From positions 248,001 to 312,000 of the forward strand of contig CAXXIH010000002.1 of assembly GCA_963663365.2 (NCBI GenBank): a stretch of DNA of 64,000 bases. The letters are read 5' to 3'. This DNA is from G963663365 sp963663365. Its GTDB lineage: Bacteria > Hinthialibacterota > Hinthialibacteria > Hinthialibacterales > G963663365. Shown here piece after piece: positions 38,019 to 47,843 of this stretch. Every line of letters starts with the position of its first letter. Positions within the stretch are counted from its first letter, which is position 1. The notes under the pieces are model-generated. The model did not search any database and was not told the DNA's origin. It saw only the letters and a program-made list of their open reading frames with translations. A program made the position numbers and the translations under genes.

Positions 38019-39044
38019 GTGCTTTTTCGTGTTCCACTCCCGGATCATTTTCCCTACAGATTGTAGTGTCTTAACATCAATATCGCGGAGTTTTCCCTCA
38101 TAATTGGGAGCGACATCCAATGAGAAGATGTTGCCGTGCTGAACGGCGCCCGTGTAATCTTCAAAAATCTTTTCAGCAGGGAGGCACAAGGCATCATGCT
38201 TCGGCAGTGAATAGAACCATTGCGCTCCGCCATCATGCTCAGGAAGGATAGGATACGTAAATTCGGCTACCAAGTAGCCTTTATAGGACTGTTCTCCTTC
38301 TTTGTTATATTTGGTAGCCGCGGTATCGCCAATCGGTCCGGGCTGGCCTCTTTCGCGCAGTGCCAAACGCCCCGCCGGATCGCCATGATTGAAACCGACA
38401 AAACAATCAGGCTGAAATTGGCGAACCCATTTTGCGGTTTCTTCATGATTAAGGCCGCCATCATTAGTGGCATGATCCATCCAAAAGAATTCAATAGGAC
38501 CGTACTGTGTGCAGAGTTCTTTGAGCTGGGCCTTTTTGACCTCGGGATTGGGGCCGGAACGCGTTCCTTCTTTGCCGGGCCAACTCCAGTCGCCTTCCGA
38601 GAAGTAAAGCGCGAGTTTAATTCCATACTTATCGCAAGAACGGCGCAACTTGGCCAAGACATCAATTCCCAAGGAGCTGTTGGTGACTTTCAAATCCGTT
38701 GTTTTTGTATCCCACAAACAGAAACCATCATGATGTTTGCTCAAAAACAGGATGTAATTCATCCCGGCATCTTTGGCCGTTTGGCACCATTGATCGGTAT
38801 CGCATCCGGTAGCCTTAAAGAAGGCCGGATCGTTGACATCTTGGGTCCATTCTTGGCCGGAGAATGTGCTAAATGACCAACAGATAAACATGCCAAAACG
38901 GAGATCGGCGATTTCCTTCGCCCGCAGGTTGGAGTCTTTTGCCATTTTTGCTTTCCCCAGTTCTTCCCCTACGCATAAGTTTCCTGCACATAATGCAATA
39001 ACGCATAGAATGCCAATAGTCCTGTTTTGATACGATAGGAGCAT
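38016..39044 (-). CDS. Alpha-L-fucosidase-like glycoside hydrolase (GH29)
   Basis: A 342-residue secreted hydrolase. A signal peptide (TIGILCVIALCAGNLC) leads into the GH29 barrel: RFGMFICWSFSTF (about 49-61), the typical KHHDGFCLWDTK (103-114), and EFFWMDHA with D190 as the likely nucleophile. It lacks the C-terminal beta-sandwich of longer GH29 enzymes (about 450 residues), so it is a catalytic-domain-only form. ATG 39044 has GGGGGA 7 nt upstream, stronger than the ATG at 39068. It probably releases L-fucose outside the cytoplasm; the rhamnose-type permease and fucose-isomerase-like genes elsewhere in the window fit deoxysugar use. The stop codon is formed by repeat block C. Confidence 0.85.
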   Translation of the reverse strand: MLLSYQNRTIGILCVIALCAGNLCVGEELGKAKMAKDSNLRAKEIADLRFGMFICWSFSTFSGQEWTQDVNDPAFFKATGCDTDQWCQTAKDAGMNYILFLSKHHDGFCLWDTKTTDLKVTNSSLGIDVLAKLRRSCDKYGIKLALYFSEGDWSWPGKEGTRSGPNPEVKKAQLKELCTQYGPIEFFWMDHATNDGGLNHEETAKWVRQFQPDCFVGFNHGDPAGRLALRERGQPGPIGDTAATKYNKEGEQSYKGYLVAEFTYPILPEHDGGAQWFYSLPKHDALCLPAEKIFEDYTGAVQHGNIFSLDVAPNYEGKLRDIDVKTLQSVGKMIREWNTKKH

Positions 39045-39147
39045 GATTTCATCCCCCTTTGGGCGCATTTTAACAAATCAATACAATCACTCACCACGGT
39101 TTCGATAGCAAGCGCGGCATTTCCGAATGGCATCCATTTTCGCTTGG

Positions 39148-40134
39148 TCAGCTGAACCAGGAACGTGTTCGATTTACTTTTTCCAGAGTGGAACTTACGA
39201 TTTTGACATCCTCGGCAATTTCAAAATCGAACATTCCCGCCAGAACATGATCGGCGCCGTTATCGAAAGCATATTGGAACGCCTCAGCAGGCGGGATTGC
39301 ACCGGCGGCCATCACCTTAAAAGCAATCCATGGTTTTTCGACACCCTTCATAAATTGAATCACTTCATCGGGATTGCCACACCAATAACCGGGAATTTCG
39401 CTATAAGGATTTTTGATTTCTTCTGCTTTGGGGCCGGTGGGATAGTTATGGTGGTGCAACGTTTTAATATAGAAATCGGCTTCAACACCCTGTTTTTCAC
39501 ATTCCACGATCGCTTTAAGATCATGCGCGCCAACACCCGAAGGTACTCCACATTCTTTGGCGATTTCGACGGCTTTGGCCATTAAGTCAATTCGCTGTGT
39601 TGCGGCCAGGTGATCTGAGCGGACACCCCATAGGTAAATGGCATCTGTGCCCATTTCGACGATTTCATGGACCTGTTTCCGGTACGCTTCCATGGAATCA
39701 TTTATTTCGGCTGTTGGACATATAATCCACTGCATTTCGCCGCCTTTTTCGTAGCGGTATTTCTGCAGGAAATCCATCACGCCATCGGCCGTATGAATGA
39801 CAAGGGTGTTGACACCGTGGCTTTCGGCAACAGCCATGGTCTCCAATATTTTTTCTTGTGTATTGTAGTGGCCCGCCAGTTTATAAACGTATTTTAGATC
39901 ACGGCTGTGGGTAAAATGGGTCAGAAGATTTCCCCCCAAGAGCATCCGGCTTACTTCCATATCCCCGATCTTGCCCATAGGTAATGCCCCCGCCGCTTTC
40001 GGTACTGGAGCAGCAGCGGATGAGCCCTGGGCAGAAGCATCATTCTGTGCGGCCTGAAGCGTCAGCGCACCGGCGGCTGTGGAAGTCAACAGTGAATCTC
40101 TCATGAAGGATCTTCGGTTCAGTTTAGAAGACAT
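39148..40134 (-). CDS. TAT-exported aldo/keto-reductase-like TIM-barrel protein
   Basis: A 328-residue protein with the twin-arginine leader NRRSFMRDSLLTSTAAGAL and an Ala/Ser-rich linker. The body reads MGKIGDMEVSRMLLGGNLLTHFTHSRDLKYV, then MAVAESHGVNTLVIHTADG and ADFYIKTLHHHNYP, in the order of an AKR-type barrel. I do not see the complete Asp-Tyr-Lys-His tetrad, so activity is uncertain. Similar proteins are common in planctomycetal genomes without an assigned role. AAAGGGAA precedes ATG 40134. Confidence 0.6.
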   Translation of the reverse strand: MSSKLNRRSFMRDSLLTSTAAGALTLQAAQNDASAQGSSAAAPVPKAAGALPMGKIGDMEVSRMLLGGNLLTHFTHSRDLKYVYKLAGHYNTQEKILETMAVAESHGVNTLVIHTADGVMDFLQKYRYEKGGEMQWIICPTAEINDSMEAYRKQVHEIVEMGTDAIYLWGVRSDHLAATQRIDLMAKAVEIAKECGVPSGVGAHDLKAIVECEKQGVEADFYIKTLHHHNYPTGPKAEEIKNPYSEIPGYWCGNPDEVIQFMKGVEKPWIAFKVMAAGAIPPAEAFQYAFDNGADHVLAGMFDFEIAEDVKIVSSTLEKVNRTRSWFS

Positions 40135-40190
40135 AATTTATTCCCTTTCTTCCCCCCTCTTGGCAATCATCATATGACCAATGGCCGATA

Positions 40191-40213
40191 AGCCATTATA
40201 CACCATAATGGCT
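40191..40213. promoter_or_regulatory. Perfect 9-bp hairpin between the MFS and AKR-like genes
   Basis: AGCCATTAT (40191-40199) and ATAATGGCT (40205-40213) pair around ACACC. It lies 57 nt upstream of the AKR-like start on the minus strand. There is no U-tract, so an operator or mRNA hairpin is more likely than a terminator. Confidence 0.35.
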
Positions 40214-40320
40214 ACAACATGGCGAGCCAGGTGTCAAGCATTTTTTTGCTAAATCGAGAGAAATCAATCGCATCCGTCAGCGATCCGGCCGGTTGTTTGT
40301 GCATGAAAGGGCGTGATTGC

Positions 40321-41496
40321 TCAAATCCGCCGGTTTCTCTGCCACTGAAAGACGCCGGAAATTGCGGCCCCGGCCAACGGCACGCCCGCAGCGACAACAA
40401 GGGCGGGAATATAGGTCCCGGTCCAATCAAAGATCCATCCGCCGGCTCCCGGTCCAGTGATGCCGGATAGCGCGCAACCCAAAAATACCAGAGGATAGAT
40501 ATGCCCGAATCTGGCGCTGCCATAAGCCCGGGTTACAGCGGCGGCATAGACGACAAAGCAAGCTCCAAATCCGGCCCCGGCCAGAACGGTTCCTGCCAAA
40601 TATCCCCAGTTCCCCAGCCCACCGGCACACATAAAAATGGCGGCAAAAGACATCAACAGCAACGAAATCGGTATGGTCCACTCATCGACACGATCAAAAA
40701 ACCAGCCCCAGAAAATCCGGCTGCCGGCATTCCCGACTGCAAAAAGGCTGATTGCCCATGTGGCGACAACATCGCCGCATCCAAACGATAAGCCAATGGG
40801 CTTCAGGTTGCCAACAATGAGCAAGCCGCTAAATGTTCCCGAGAAAATACCTCCCAAAAGAATTTTAAGGCGTGTATCGAAAACTGTCTGAGAATCATCT
40901 TGGGAAGAAATCACCTTTGGAGCAGAATCCTCAGGTTCGATTAAAAACATGGATGCAAAAATGATAATCGCACCGTAGCCGATCCCCACCCATCGGAAGA
41001 TATCGAGGACATCCCATCCCTTCGAAAAAAAGAAGCCGGCCAACTGCGAAAGAAGGATGGCCCCGCCCCCGAAACCGGCAACGGTTACTCCGGTGACCAA
41101 TCCCTGGCGGTGCGGAAACCAGCGTACGCTGACCGCAATCGGGCTTACATAGCCGAAACCGATTGCAGTTCCCCCCAATATACCAAATCCGAACAAAAGC
41201 AGCGCCATGCCTCCATTTGAGATTGATGCGAGTCCATAGCCGACAATGAAGAAAAGACCACCTGCAGCGGTTACCGGCCTTGGCCCGAAACGATTTAACA
41301 ATCGTCCCGAAACCGTCATAGACAAAGGAAACGCTGTATAGCACACCCCGAAGATCAATTGCGCTTGGCCCATGCCAAGGCCATAGACATCATGCAAAGC
41401 CGGGGAAAAAGCACTCCATGCGTAGATTCCCCCCAAGCAAATCTGAATCACAACTGATGAAAATAAAACGGCAAAACCATTTCTGAAAACTCTCAT
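40321..41496 (-). CDS. MFS transporter of the oxalate/formate antiporter (OFA) type
   Basis: A 391-residue inner-membrane carrier with about 12 hydrophobic segments. The OFA-type features are QICLGGIYAWSAFSPAL near the start, GRLLNRFGPRPV in the loop between helices 2 and 3, and GYVSPIAVSVRWFPHRQGLVTGV. OFA members exchange small carboxylates; the actual substrate is unknown. I used ATG 41496; an upstream TTG at 41523 would add nine residues. The neighbouring sialidase starts on the same strand upstream (61 nt gap), so a joint transcript is possible. Confidence 0.88.
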   Translation of the reverse strand: MRVFRNGFAVLFSSVVIQICLGGIYAWSAFSPALHDVYGLGMGQAQLIFGVCYTAFPLSMTVSGRLLNRFGPRPVTAAGGLFFIVGYGLASISNGGMALLLFGFGILGGTAIGFGYVSPIAVSVRWFPHRQGLVTGVTVAGFGGGAILLSQLAGFFFSKGWDVLDIFRWVGIGYGAIIIFASMFLIEPEDSAPKVISSQDDSQTVFDTRLKILLGGIFSGTFSGLLIVGNLKPIGLSFGCGDVVATWAISLFAVGNAGSRIFWGWFFDRVDEWTIPISLLLMSFAAIFMCAGGLGNWGYLAGTVLAGAGFGACFVVYAAAVTRAYGSARFGHIYPLVFLGCALSGITGPGAGGWIFDWTGTYIPALVVAAGVPLAGAAISGVFQWQRNRRI

Positions 41497-41556
41497 AGGC
41501 AGACAATCCGAGAAAGATTTCAAACGAGCATACTGTCAACACGAGAGATTAAAGGA

Positions 41557-42747
41557 TTAAAAACGATCATCGCCGCCAGTTAACCATTCCAAGGAGAATC
41601 GGGCAAAACGAATTGACTCATACGCATCATCTTCACCCGCCTCATACAGCAATCCAATCGAACCATCATCAAGAACTGTGAGGCAGGAATAGGCTGAAGG
41701 CCCTTCATGGATACACCGCTCAACCGGCCATGATTTACCCTCATCGCAGCTAAGCCGTACGGTCATTTTCCGCCGGTCACCTTGCTTTTCACTGGCCGGA
41801 TTTGCAAAAAGGATACGATTCTTTTTGCCACCATCAGCAACCGATGTATAGCGAATCAGGCTGGCCTGGCAAACCGGCTCAGGAAGTTGTGGATCGTGAC
41901 GAAAACCACTCCACGTTCGGCCTCCATCTTTCGATTCGGCGAGGGCCCGGCATCCTTTCTCATGATTGCTGCGCATATTGATCAACACAGTCCCATCGGC
42001 CAATTCAACAAATTGGTTTTCATTTGTGAGACGGCCACAAACCTCCGAGGGGCTCCATGTCTCTCCACCATCATCGCTTAGCATGAGACGGGAAGTTTTT
42101 TCTTTGTTTTCATCGAACACGCTACATCCAAAAAGCAAGCGTCCGGATCGCAGTTGGATACCAATACCGGGTGAGGTCCACATCGCATTCCATTCCGGGC
42201 GTTTCACTTGCTTGGTGATATTTCTGGGGTTGGACCAGGTAAGGCCATTATCATCGCTGCTGAGACAAAGCACCTGCAAGGTTTCCTTGCCAAGCCCGGG
42301 GACCGATTGCTTCCAGCCGATCCCATCCCCATAGGTCAAAAAAAGCCAAATTCGGTTTTTTTGACGATCCATTAACAAACAGGGATCTCCCGCCCCCTCA
42401 TCCTCCGGATAATCAACGATGGTCTTTACAGGGCTCCAAGTCTTACCACGGTCTGTGCTTCGACGGATAACGGAGTCGATATTATTGGGAAGGTCATCGC
42501 AATCTTCGATTCTGGCATCACAAACCGCAACTAGGATTCCTTGATTCGTAGTCACAATAGCCGGAATGCGATAACAAGCGGCTTTGCCATCACCGGCCAC
42601 AAAGAGGTTTTGCCATTCAAAACCAGCTTGCTCATATCCAATTGATTCAAAAGTCTGCGCATGGCATTCGGGAATTGGCCGGAATATGCCGCTGCAGGTG
42701 ATCAATAGGATTGAATTCACAAATACGGAAAATATCCCTCGTTGCAT
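41557..42747 (-). CDS. Exo-alpha-sialidase (GH33-like)
   Basis: A 396-residue secreted six-bladed propeller. A signal peptide (FVNSILLITCSGIF) precedes the family YRIP motif (59-62, with R60 contacting the substrate carboxylate). Asp boxes follow: STDRGKTW, SDDNGLTW, SDDGGETW, SKDGGRTW and SCDEGKSW. DARIEDCDD around residue 77 would supply the acid Asp, and YEAGEDD near the end the Glu. It should release terminal sialic acids from glycans; several non-sialidase proteins share the Asp boxes, but the YRIP motif favours GH33. It lies upstream of, and perhaps with, the MFS gene. Confidence 0.88.
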   Translation of the reverse strand: MQRGIFSVFVNSILLITCSGIFRPIPECHAQTFESIGYEQAGFEWQNLFVAGDGKAACYRIPAIVTTNQGILVAVCDARIEDCDDLPNNIDSVIRRSTDRGKTWSPVKTIVDYPEDEGAGDPCLLMDRQKNRIWLFLTYGDGIGWKQSVPGLGKETLQVLCLSSDDNGLTWSNPRNITKQVKRPEWNAMWTSPGIGIQLRSGRLLFGCSVFDENKEKTSRLMLSDDGGETWSPSEVCGRLTNENQFVELADGTVLINMRSNHEKGCRALAESKDGGRTWSGFRHDPQLPEPVCQASLIRYTSVADGGKKNRILFANPASEKQGDRRKMTVRLSCDEGKSWPVERCIHEGPSAYSCLTVLDDGSIGLLYEAGEDDAYESIRFARFSLEWLTGGDDRF

Positions 42748-42799
42748 CGCTGAACCTGCCTTATACTAGTGAGTCAAGATATTTTTACGGGGTGCGATT

Positions 42800-43381
42800 A
42801 TGAAATCACCAGATTCAAGAATACACGGTTTTACTCTAATTGAGCTGCTTATTGTTGTCGCAATCATCGGTATTCTGGCTGCAATCGCGGTACCCAATTT
42901 CTTAAATGCACAGATGCGGGCAAAGGTTTCACGTGCCCAAGCCGACCATCGAGCCTTGTCCACCGCTGAGCAGATGTACCGCATGGATCAGAATTCTTTT
43001 CACAGACACCGGCATTCCGAGTATCAGCATGTACCCCTCACGACACCGATTGCCTACTTGAATTTCTGGCCAATCGACCTCTTCCAGGAAAACCTGACCG
43101 AGCAAGCCAAGTCAATGGTTGCCTATGGAAAATATACGATCCACTGGGAACCGATTATGGGTTTCGACTCATCACGGGCCGCGGGTTACTACGAAAAATA
43201 TTCAGGCATGGTCGGGTGGAATGTCAGCGCAGGCCCAGGCCCAATAGGCGGTGGTATCAACGAAGATCTTTCGACCAAAATGTACGATGCAACCAACGGC
43301 CTGGTCAGTAACGGTTATATTTTTAGTTTTGTGCCGGGAAACGCAAAATCCGACTACGCAAGAGCGTATTGGGCGGGCTAG
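42800..43381 (+). CDS. Solitary type IV prepilin-like protein (2 of 4)
   Basis: A 193-residue pseudopilin. The leader MKSPDSRIHG precedes FTLIELLIVVAIIGILAA and VPNFLNAQMRAKVSRAQAD. The middle region (RHRHSEYQHVPLTTPIAYLNFWPID) is its own, while the end contains the shared NGLVSNGYI motif. The codons differ from those of the other copies despite the near-identical helix, so the helix is kept by selection and not by recent duplication. GGGGTG is about 7 nt upstream. A strong bidirectional terminator follows. Confidence 0.88.
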   Translation: MKSPDSRIHGFTLIELLIVVAIIGILAAIAVPNFLNAQMRAKVSRAQADHRALSTAEQMYRMDQNSFHRHRHSEYQHVPLTTPIAYLNFWPIDLFQENLTEQAKSMVAYGKYTIHWEPIMGFDSSRAAGYYEKYSGMVGWNVSAGPGPIGGGINEDLSTKMYDATNGLVSNGYIFSFVPGNAKSDYARAYWAG

Positions 43382-43504
43382 TAATACATCAAGGCCGAAT
43401 GGAATCGGAATAAGAATAGGACCGATTCCTTATTCAAAACGACCTGGTCTTTTGGTGCTATCCGCTTTCGAGAATCGTCAAAGAAAACAACATTAAATGA
43501 ATTA

Positions 43505-43539
43505 AAAAGCCGCAAACCGATTACCGGTCTGCGGCTTTT
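43505..43539. terminator. Bidirectional rho-independent terminator
   Basis: A 14-bp stem with one mismatch (left arm 43505-43518, right arm 43526-43539) has an A run on one side and TTTTATTT on the other. It lies between two convergent prepilin genes and can end both transcripts. Confidence 0.85.
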
Positions 43540-43625
43540 ATTTATATATGCCCCAAGTCTCTGCCGGGCTTGGCCCGGTTTAACAGCGTACTTCTGCAGG
43601 ACTCTAAAATCTTTTCGACGTGATT

Positions 43626-44252
43626 CTAGAAGAACACGTCAAAGAGACCGATTTCACTCCAGAGATCCTGGTGGTCACCACCGCGTAGACGGACAGCGCG
43701 CCAGATATCTCCATCTGAAGTAAGACCATTGGACGGCTGATAGGCTGTTGCCTTGCGGTTGTTGTACCAATCGCCATGGTCGCCATCAGGCCCCGTGGCA
43801 AACATAAGCCAGTGGGATCCCGTGGTATTGGAGCAATCCCGGTCTTCATATCCATAGAAGAGCCCCCTTCCAAAAGGATCAACAGGGACTGAATTCATAT
43901 AGGAAATGGGGGACGTCAACTGAGCCCAGATACAGCCGTTGAAGTGATTGTCCCCGATCGTCGATTTCACACCGGCAGCAACGGGCGTTAAGCCAAAACT
44001 GCCGCAAGGAATCAACAAAGAGCATTTTTCGGGGGGGCCACTGTCATTGCCATCAATGAGCCATAGGCCGATGTCACCTTTGCGGATATGCACTTGATCG
44101 TAAAGCATTTTCATATCGGCAAATGTGCGCGCCGCGTTGGCCCGAATACGTGCATTCAAGAAATTAGGAACGGCGATGGCAGCCAGAATTCCAATAATGG
44201 CAACAACAATTAGCAACTCAATCAGTGTAAATCCTCTTTCACAAACCTTCAT
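43626..44252 (-). CDS. Solitary type IV prepilin-like protein (3 of 4)
   Basis: A 208-residue pseudopilin with leader MKVCERG, the helix FTLIELLIVVAIIGILAA and VPNFLNARIRANAARTFADM. It shares SPISYMNSVPVDPF with similar segments of the other copies (TTPVAYMPPSAFVDPF, TTPIAYLNFWPIDLF), and near the end SNGLTSDGDI. AGGAGG directly abuts ATG 44252 with no spacer, which is unusual; an in-frame ATG at 44306 would give an 18-residue-longer leader. The start is therefore less certain than the identity. Confidence 0.82.
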   Translation of the reverse strand: MKVCERGFTLIELLIVVAIIGILAAIAVPNFLNARIRANAARTFADMKMLYDQVHIRKGDIGLWLIDGNDSGPPEKCSLLIPCGSFGLTPVAAGVKSTIGDNHFNGCIWAQLTSPISYMNSVPVDPFGRGLFYGYEDRDCSNTTGSHWLMFATGPDGDHGDWYNNRKATAYQPSNGLTSDGDIWRAVRLRGGDHQDLWSEIGLFDVFF

Positions 44253-44408
44253 CCTCCTAACCTTTCCCTTTCTCCAGCTCTCTCTCTGATGTCGCGCATG
44301 AGGCATGGCTCATGCAGACGTTCGGACTTTAATACATTTTTTTCAGGAATTCATGTAAACGGCGTGAGAAATTTTAGAGAAGTTCGATTATCCGGCCTAA
44401 TTTAATAA

Positions 44409-45146
44409 TTAAGGCAACTCGCGAATACGCAAATTCCTGAATTCTACGGGGGAGCCTTCCGATTCCAGGCAAAGATAGCCGGTCCCCGGATTGCAGGCTG
44501 TCCCCCCGGAGACTTCCTCTCCGTTGACCCAAAGCCGTACCTCGCCATTGATACAGCGGACATAATAATGGTTCCATTCACCGGACGGTTTGCTGAGTTC
44601 TTTTGAAGGGAAACTCCGCTTGCCATTCGGGGCCACGGGTGGGAATGGCGTCATTTGGGTATTTCCAACAGGGAATACATCGCCATGGGTTGTAAACCAA
44701 TCAGGCTCTTTGCCTGTTCGTTCTTTGTACTGTTGCGCATAACCATGGTCGAGGACCTGAACCTCTATACCGTGGGGTAATTTGCCAGGCGCCAAATTTT
44801 TAAGCGAATCCAAGGTAGCCCAAACAAATATCCCGGAGTTTCCGCCCGGGCGTAAATGGCACCACTGCGCAACCAACTCGAAATTCGTATAGGTCTTTTT
44901 CGAGCGAATAACTCCGACAGGCTGCCCGGTACAATGGACAACACCGTCTTTCCAACTCCATGTCTCCGGATCGCAATTAACAGCGGCAAAATCGTCGGCG
45001 GTCAGTTCGACCCAGCCCGGCCCCGAGCCATCAATCCAAGCACGTGTAACTTCAGGAGAATCTTGAGCATCCACCAAAACCGGCGGAGAAATCATCAGAG
45101 AAAATAAAAAAAAGACAATAAAGCACAATGAATAGATAATTCTCAT
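44409..45146 (-). CDS. DUF1080 (3-keto-disaccharide hydrolase-like) exported protein
   Basis: A 245-residue secreted jelly-roll protein. The signal is around IIYSLCFIVFFLFSLMI. The DUF1080 features are WSWKDGVVHCTGQPVGVIRSK, YTNFELVAQWCHLRPGGNSGIFVW, GIEVQVLDHGY, GEWNHYYVRCINGEVRLWVNGEEV and the end VEFRNLRIREL. The family includes enzymes that cleave 3-keto glycosides made by Gfo/Idh/MocA oxidases. Five exported Gfo/Idh/MocA proteins occur in the window, though none is adjacent. ATG 45146 has GGAGAAG 5 nt upstream. Confidence 0.85.
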   Translation of the reverse strand: MRIIYSLCFIVFFLFSLMISPPVLVDAQDSPEVTRAWIDGSGPGWVELTADDFAAVNCDPETWSWKDGVVHCTGQPVGVIRSKKTYTNFELVAQWCHLRPGGNSGIFVWATLDSLKNLAPGKLPHGIEVQVLDHGYAQQYKERTGKEPDWFTTHGDVFPVGNTQMTPFPPVAPNGKRSFPSKELSKPSGEWNHYYVRCINGEVRLWVNGEEVSGGTACNPGTGYLCLESEGSPVEFRNLRIRELP

Positions 45147-45296
45147 CGATCTTCTCCGATTCAATATACTGAGTTCATCTGTTGATGCGAATTGCTATCG
45201 TACCAGATATCGGTCACTCATTTCAATTCGTAAAAGTAAAAAAGCAACTTCCCTGTTGCCGCTGATTTCACACAGACATAAGTTAAAGCGGTTCCA

Positions 45297-46634
45297 CTAC
45301 AGAACCAATAAGGAAATTACCCAAACCGCAATGATAGCGGCACCTCCTTCGACCAATGTACCCAAGGTCTGTAACTTATATCCCTGTTTAACAGTCATTC
45401 CCGAGAACTGCGTTACAACCCAGAAATAGCTGTCATTGGCATGGCTGACAACCATAGAACCGGCGCCGATAGCCACAACAACCAAGGCTCTGGCGGTTGG
45501 TCCATCCAATCCAAACGGCTCAAGAAGAGGGATCATAATTCCCGCCGTAGTCGTAATTGCAACGGTCGAAGAGCCTTGGGCCGTTTTAAGAGTCGCGGCA
45601 ATAAAGAACGGGAGCCAAATTCCTAATGGGACACCCGCAAAGTACTGTTCGGCGACATCGGCAATACCCGAGTCTTTTAAAACCCGCCCGAAAGCGCCTC
45701 CCGTTCCGGTAATAACAATAATTGTGGCCGCGGCAACCAACGACTGGCCGACCCAACCCTCAGTAGACAACATTTTCCGCTCGAATTTTTTAGGCAATCC
45801 AAATGCAAAAATTACCCCTAATAGAAGCGCAACAACCGGTTGTCCCACAAATCGGAAAAAAGCAGCGGCTTTTCCGGCGCCAAACGGCTCAGAAGGGAGA
45901 TCGCTAATCGATTTCAAGACAATAAGGATAATCGGTAAGAGGATCGGCAAGAGAGATTTAAAAGCGGATGGAGCATCTGTATCGATGGAAATATCACTTT
46001 CAGAAGGCTCATTTTCGACTGTAATAGGAATTTTTGAGGCCACTTTTACTGCAAACAGCCAACCGGCGGCAATTGCAATGACGCTTACGACGGCTCCCCA
46101 AAGAATAACCAATCCCAAATCGGCTCCCAACAATCCCGCGGCAGCTACCGGACCGGGCGTTGGCGGAACCATGGTATGGGTTGCATAAAGTCCGAGGCTG
46201 AGCGCAACCGCGCTACCGGCAAGAGATATTTTGGCCTTTTTGGAGAGCGCCTTATTTAACGGGGATAAAATAATGAATCCGGAATCGCAAAAAACCGGAA
46301 TGCTGACAATGGCTCCAATACCGCTCATAGCCATAGGGACATTCTTTTCACCGGTAAAGCCCAAGAGTTTTACCGCAAGCCGATACGCACCACCCGACTT
46401 TTCAAGGAATGTACCGATGATTGATCCCGCCACAATCACAATTCCGATATAGCCAATCGTCCCCCCAAATCCGGCATTTATCGAATTCACGATATCAACC
46501 AAGGCGAGTTTTCCACAAAGAATGCCGTAGAAAAACGAGGCCAATAGAAGAGCAAGAAACGGATGCATTCGAAATTTGGCCGTCGCTACAATAATTACGA
46601 TAATCGATAACAAGAGAAGAACCAGTAGCCACAT
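45297..46634 (-). CDS. GntP-family gluconate/organic-acid permease
   Basis: A 445-residue inner-membrane protein with about 12-14 hydrophobic helices. GntP markers are SIPVFCDSGFIILSPL, HTMVPPTPGPVAAA, ITGTGGAFGRVLKDSG, KTAQGSSTVAITTTAG and SHANDSYFWVV. It should carry gluconate or a related sugar acid with protons. ATG 46634 has GGGGGA 5 nt upstream; upstream in-frame starts would add an unlikely extra segment. Sugar acids would fit the oxidising periplasmic enzymes in the window. Confidence 0.93.
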   Translation of the reverse strand: MWLLVLLLLSIIVIIVATAKFRMHPFLALLLASFFYGILCGKLALVDIVNSINAGFGGTIGYIGIVIVAGSIIGTFLEKSGGAYRLAVKLLGFTGEKNVPMAMSGIGAIVSIPVFCDSGFIILSPLNKALSKKAKISLAGSAVALSLGLYATHTMVPPTPGPVAAAGLLGADLGLVILWGAVVSVIAIAAGWLFAVKVASKIPITVENEPSESDISIDTDAPSAFKSLLPILLPIILIVLKSISDLPSEPFGAGKAAAFFRFVGQPVVALLLGVIFAFGLPKKFERKMLSTEGWVGQSLVAAATIIVITGTGGAFGRVLKDSGIADVAEQYFAGVPLGIWLPFFIAATLKTAQGSSTVAITTTAGIMIPLLEPFGLDGPTARALVVVAIGAGSMVVSHANDSYFWVVTQFSGMTVKQGYKLQTLGTLVEGGAAIIAVWVISLLVL

Positions 46635-46848
46635 GACAATCCCCCACGGTGTAAATAAACAATAGACGGCCAGAATCCAACGGCCGAACGAAATATCATA
46701 CACCGGTGGCAGATGCCCGCCTATATGAAAATCGGAGATACTCGCAGAAGGCTATTGGCCATACCAAATGCTGAAATGATTGCACTTAGGACGCTCTCAC
46801 ATAAATCCAAGAATAAAAGAGGCAACAAACAGACTTGTGGACGCAAGC

Positions 46849-47673
46849 CTATTTCCCGGCAATATCTTGATTCGACAGGCCATAATGATGGACATCCAAC
46901 TGCTGGAAGGGGATCGAGATTCCGGCTTCATCGAGAGCGGTTTTAATATTTTGAGTTAGATTATCTTTAGCCGCCAAGAAATCGGATGTGGCAGTCCATA
47001 CGCGAACCTGCCAGTTGACCGATGACGCTCCCAGGTCCATAAGAACAACTTGGACATCTTCATCTTCCAGCCGGTTTGTTACGTTCCGCGCGGCCCGCTC
47101 CAGCACTTCGCGGGTTGTATCGATATCGGCCGAATAATCAACACCGACATTGACATCAACACGGCGTTTAGGGTGAAAGGTAATGTTTTCAATTGTTCCA
47201 CTAAAGACGGTGCTGTTAGGAATGATTAACCGGCGGTTATCCGGAGTATCGAGCGCAGTCGTGAATAGTTCGATCTCATAAACAGTTCCCAAAGTACCGG
47301 CCACCGAGACAAAATCGCCGACCTTGAATGGACGGAACGCAAGCAGCATGATCCCTGCCGAAAAGTTGGAAAGAGTGCCTTGAAACGCGAGCCCGACCGC
47401 AAATCCGGCCGCCGCAAGAACAGCGGCCACGCTGGTTGTGTTGACGCCGAAAATTCCCAGGCATGAAATTACGCCCAAAACAATGACAGCGGTGTGAGCG
47501 GCTTTGGAAAAAAACCTAGATAAGGTGGGATCGAACTCGGCACGTTCAAACATACGCGAGGTAATTCGGCGGCACCAAGATGCAACCATCCACACTGCCC
47601 ATAAAAGCAAAATCGCGCCGATGACACGTACGGTATAGCGTCCTATTAATGCAATAATTGTCTCGAATGGCAT
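46849..47673 (-). CDS. Small-conductance mechanosensitive channel (MscS family)
   Basis: A 274-residue inner-membrane protein. Transmembrane helices lie at about 14-32 and 60-80. The pore helix contains AAAGFAVGLAFQGTLSNFSAGIMLLAFRPFKVGD, the MscS signature with small residues for packing, followed by the beta domain (IPNSTVFSGTIENIT) and a C-terminal alpha/beta domain. It opens under membrane tension to release osmolytes. AAGGAAAA precedes ATG 47673. Confidence 0.95.
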   Translation of the reverse strand: MPFETIIALIGRYTVRVIGAILLLWAVWMVASWCRRITSRMFERAEFDPTLSRFFSKAAHTAVIVLGVISCLGIFGVNTTSVAAVLAAAGFAVGLAFQGTLSNFSAGIMLLAFRPFKVGDFVSVAGTLGTVYEIELFTTALDTPDNRRLIIPNSTVFSGTIENITFHPKRRVDVNVGVDYSADIDTTREVLERAARNVTNRLEDEDVQVVLMDLGASSVNWQVRVWTATSDFLAAKDNLTQNIKTALDEAGISIPFQQLDVHHYGLSNQDIAGK

Positions 47674-47843
47674 TTTTGATTTTCCTTATGTAAGTATGCA
47701 GTCCTCTGTGTGCGATTATCGCCCCGTAAGCGGTACCCAACAAGTGATATGCGGAAGAATTGCCACTATCAACAGACAATTTGCTTGAAGATTTAAGCAA
47801 GTGTATGTCTTGAGTGCATCTATAAACCCGTTACAATCCGAAC

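Noticed and set aside
43626..43882. Minus-strand open frame of 92 codons overlapping the third prepilin
   Set aside because: It lies in another frame within the prepilin gene and has no motif or ribosome site.
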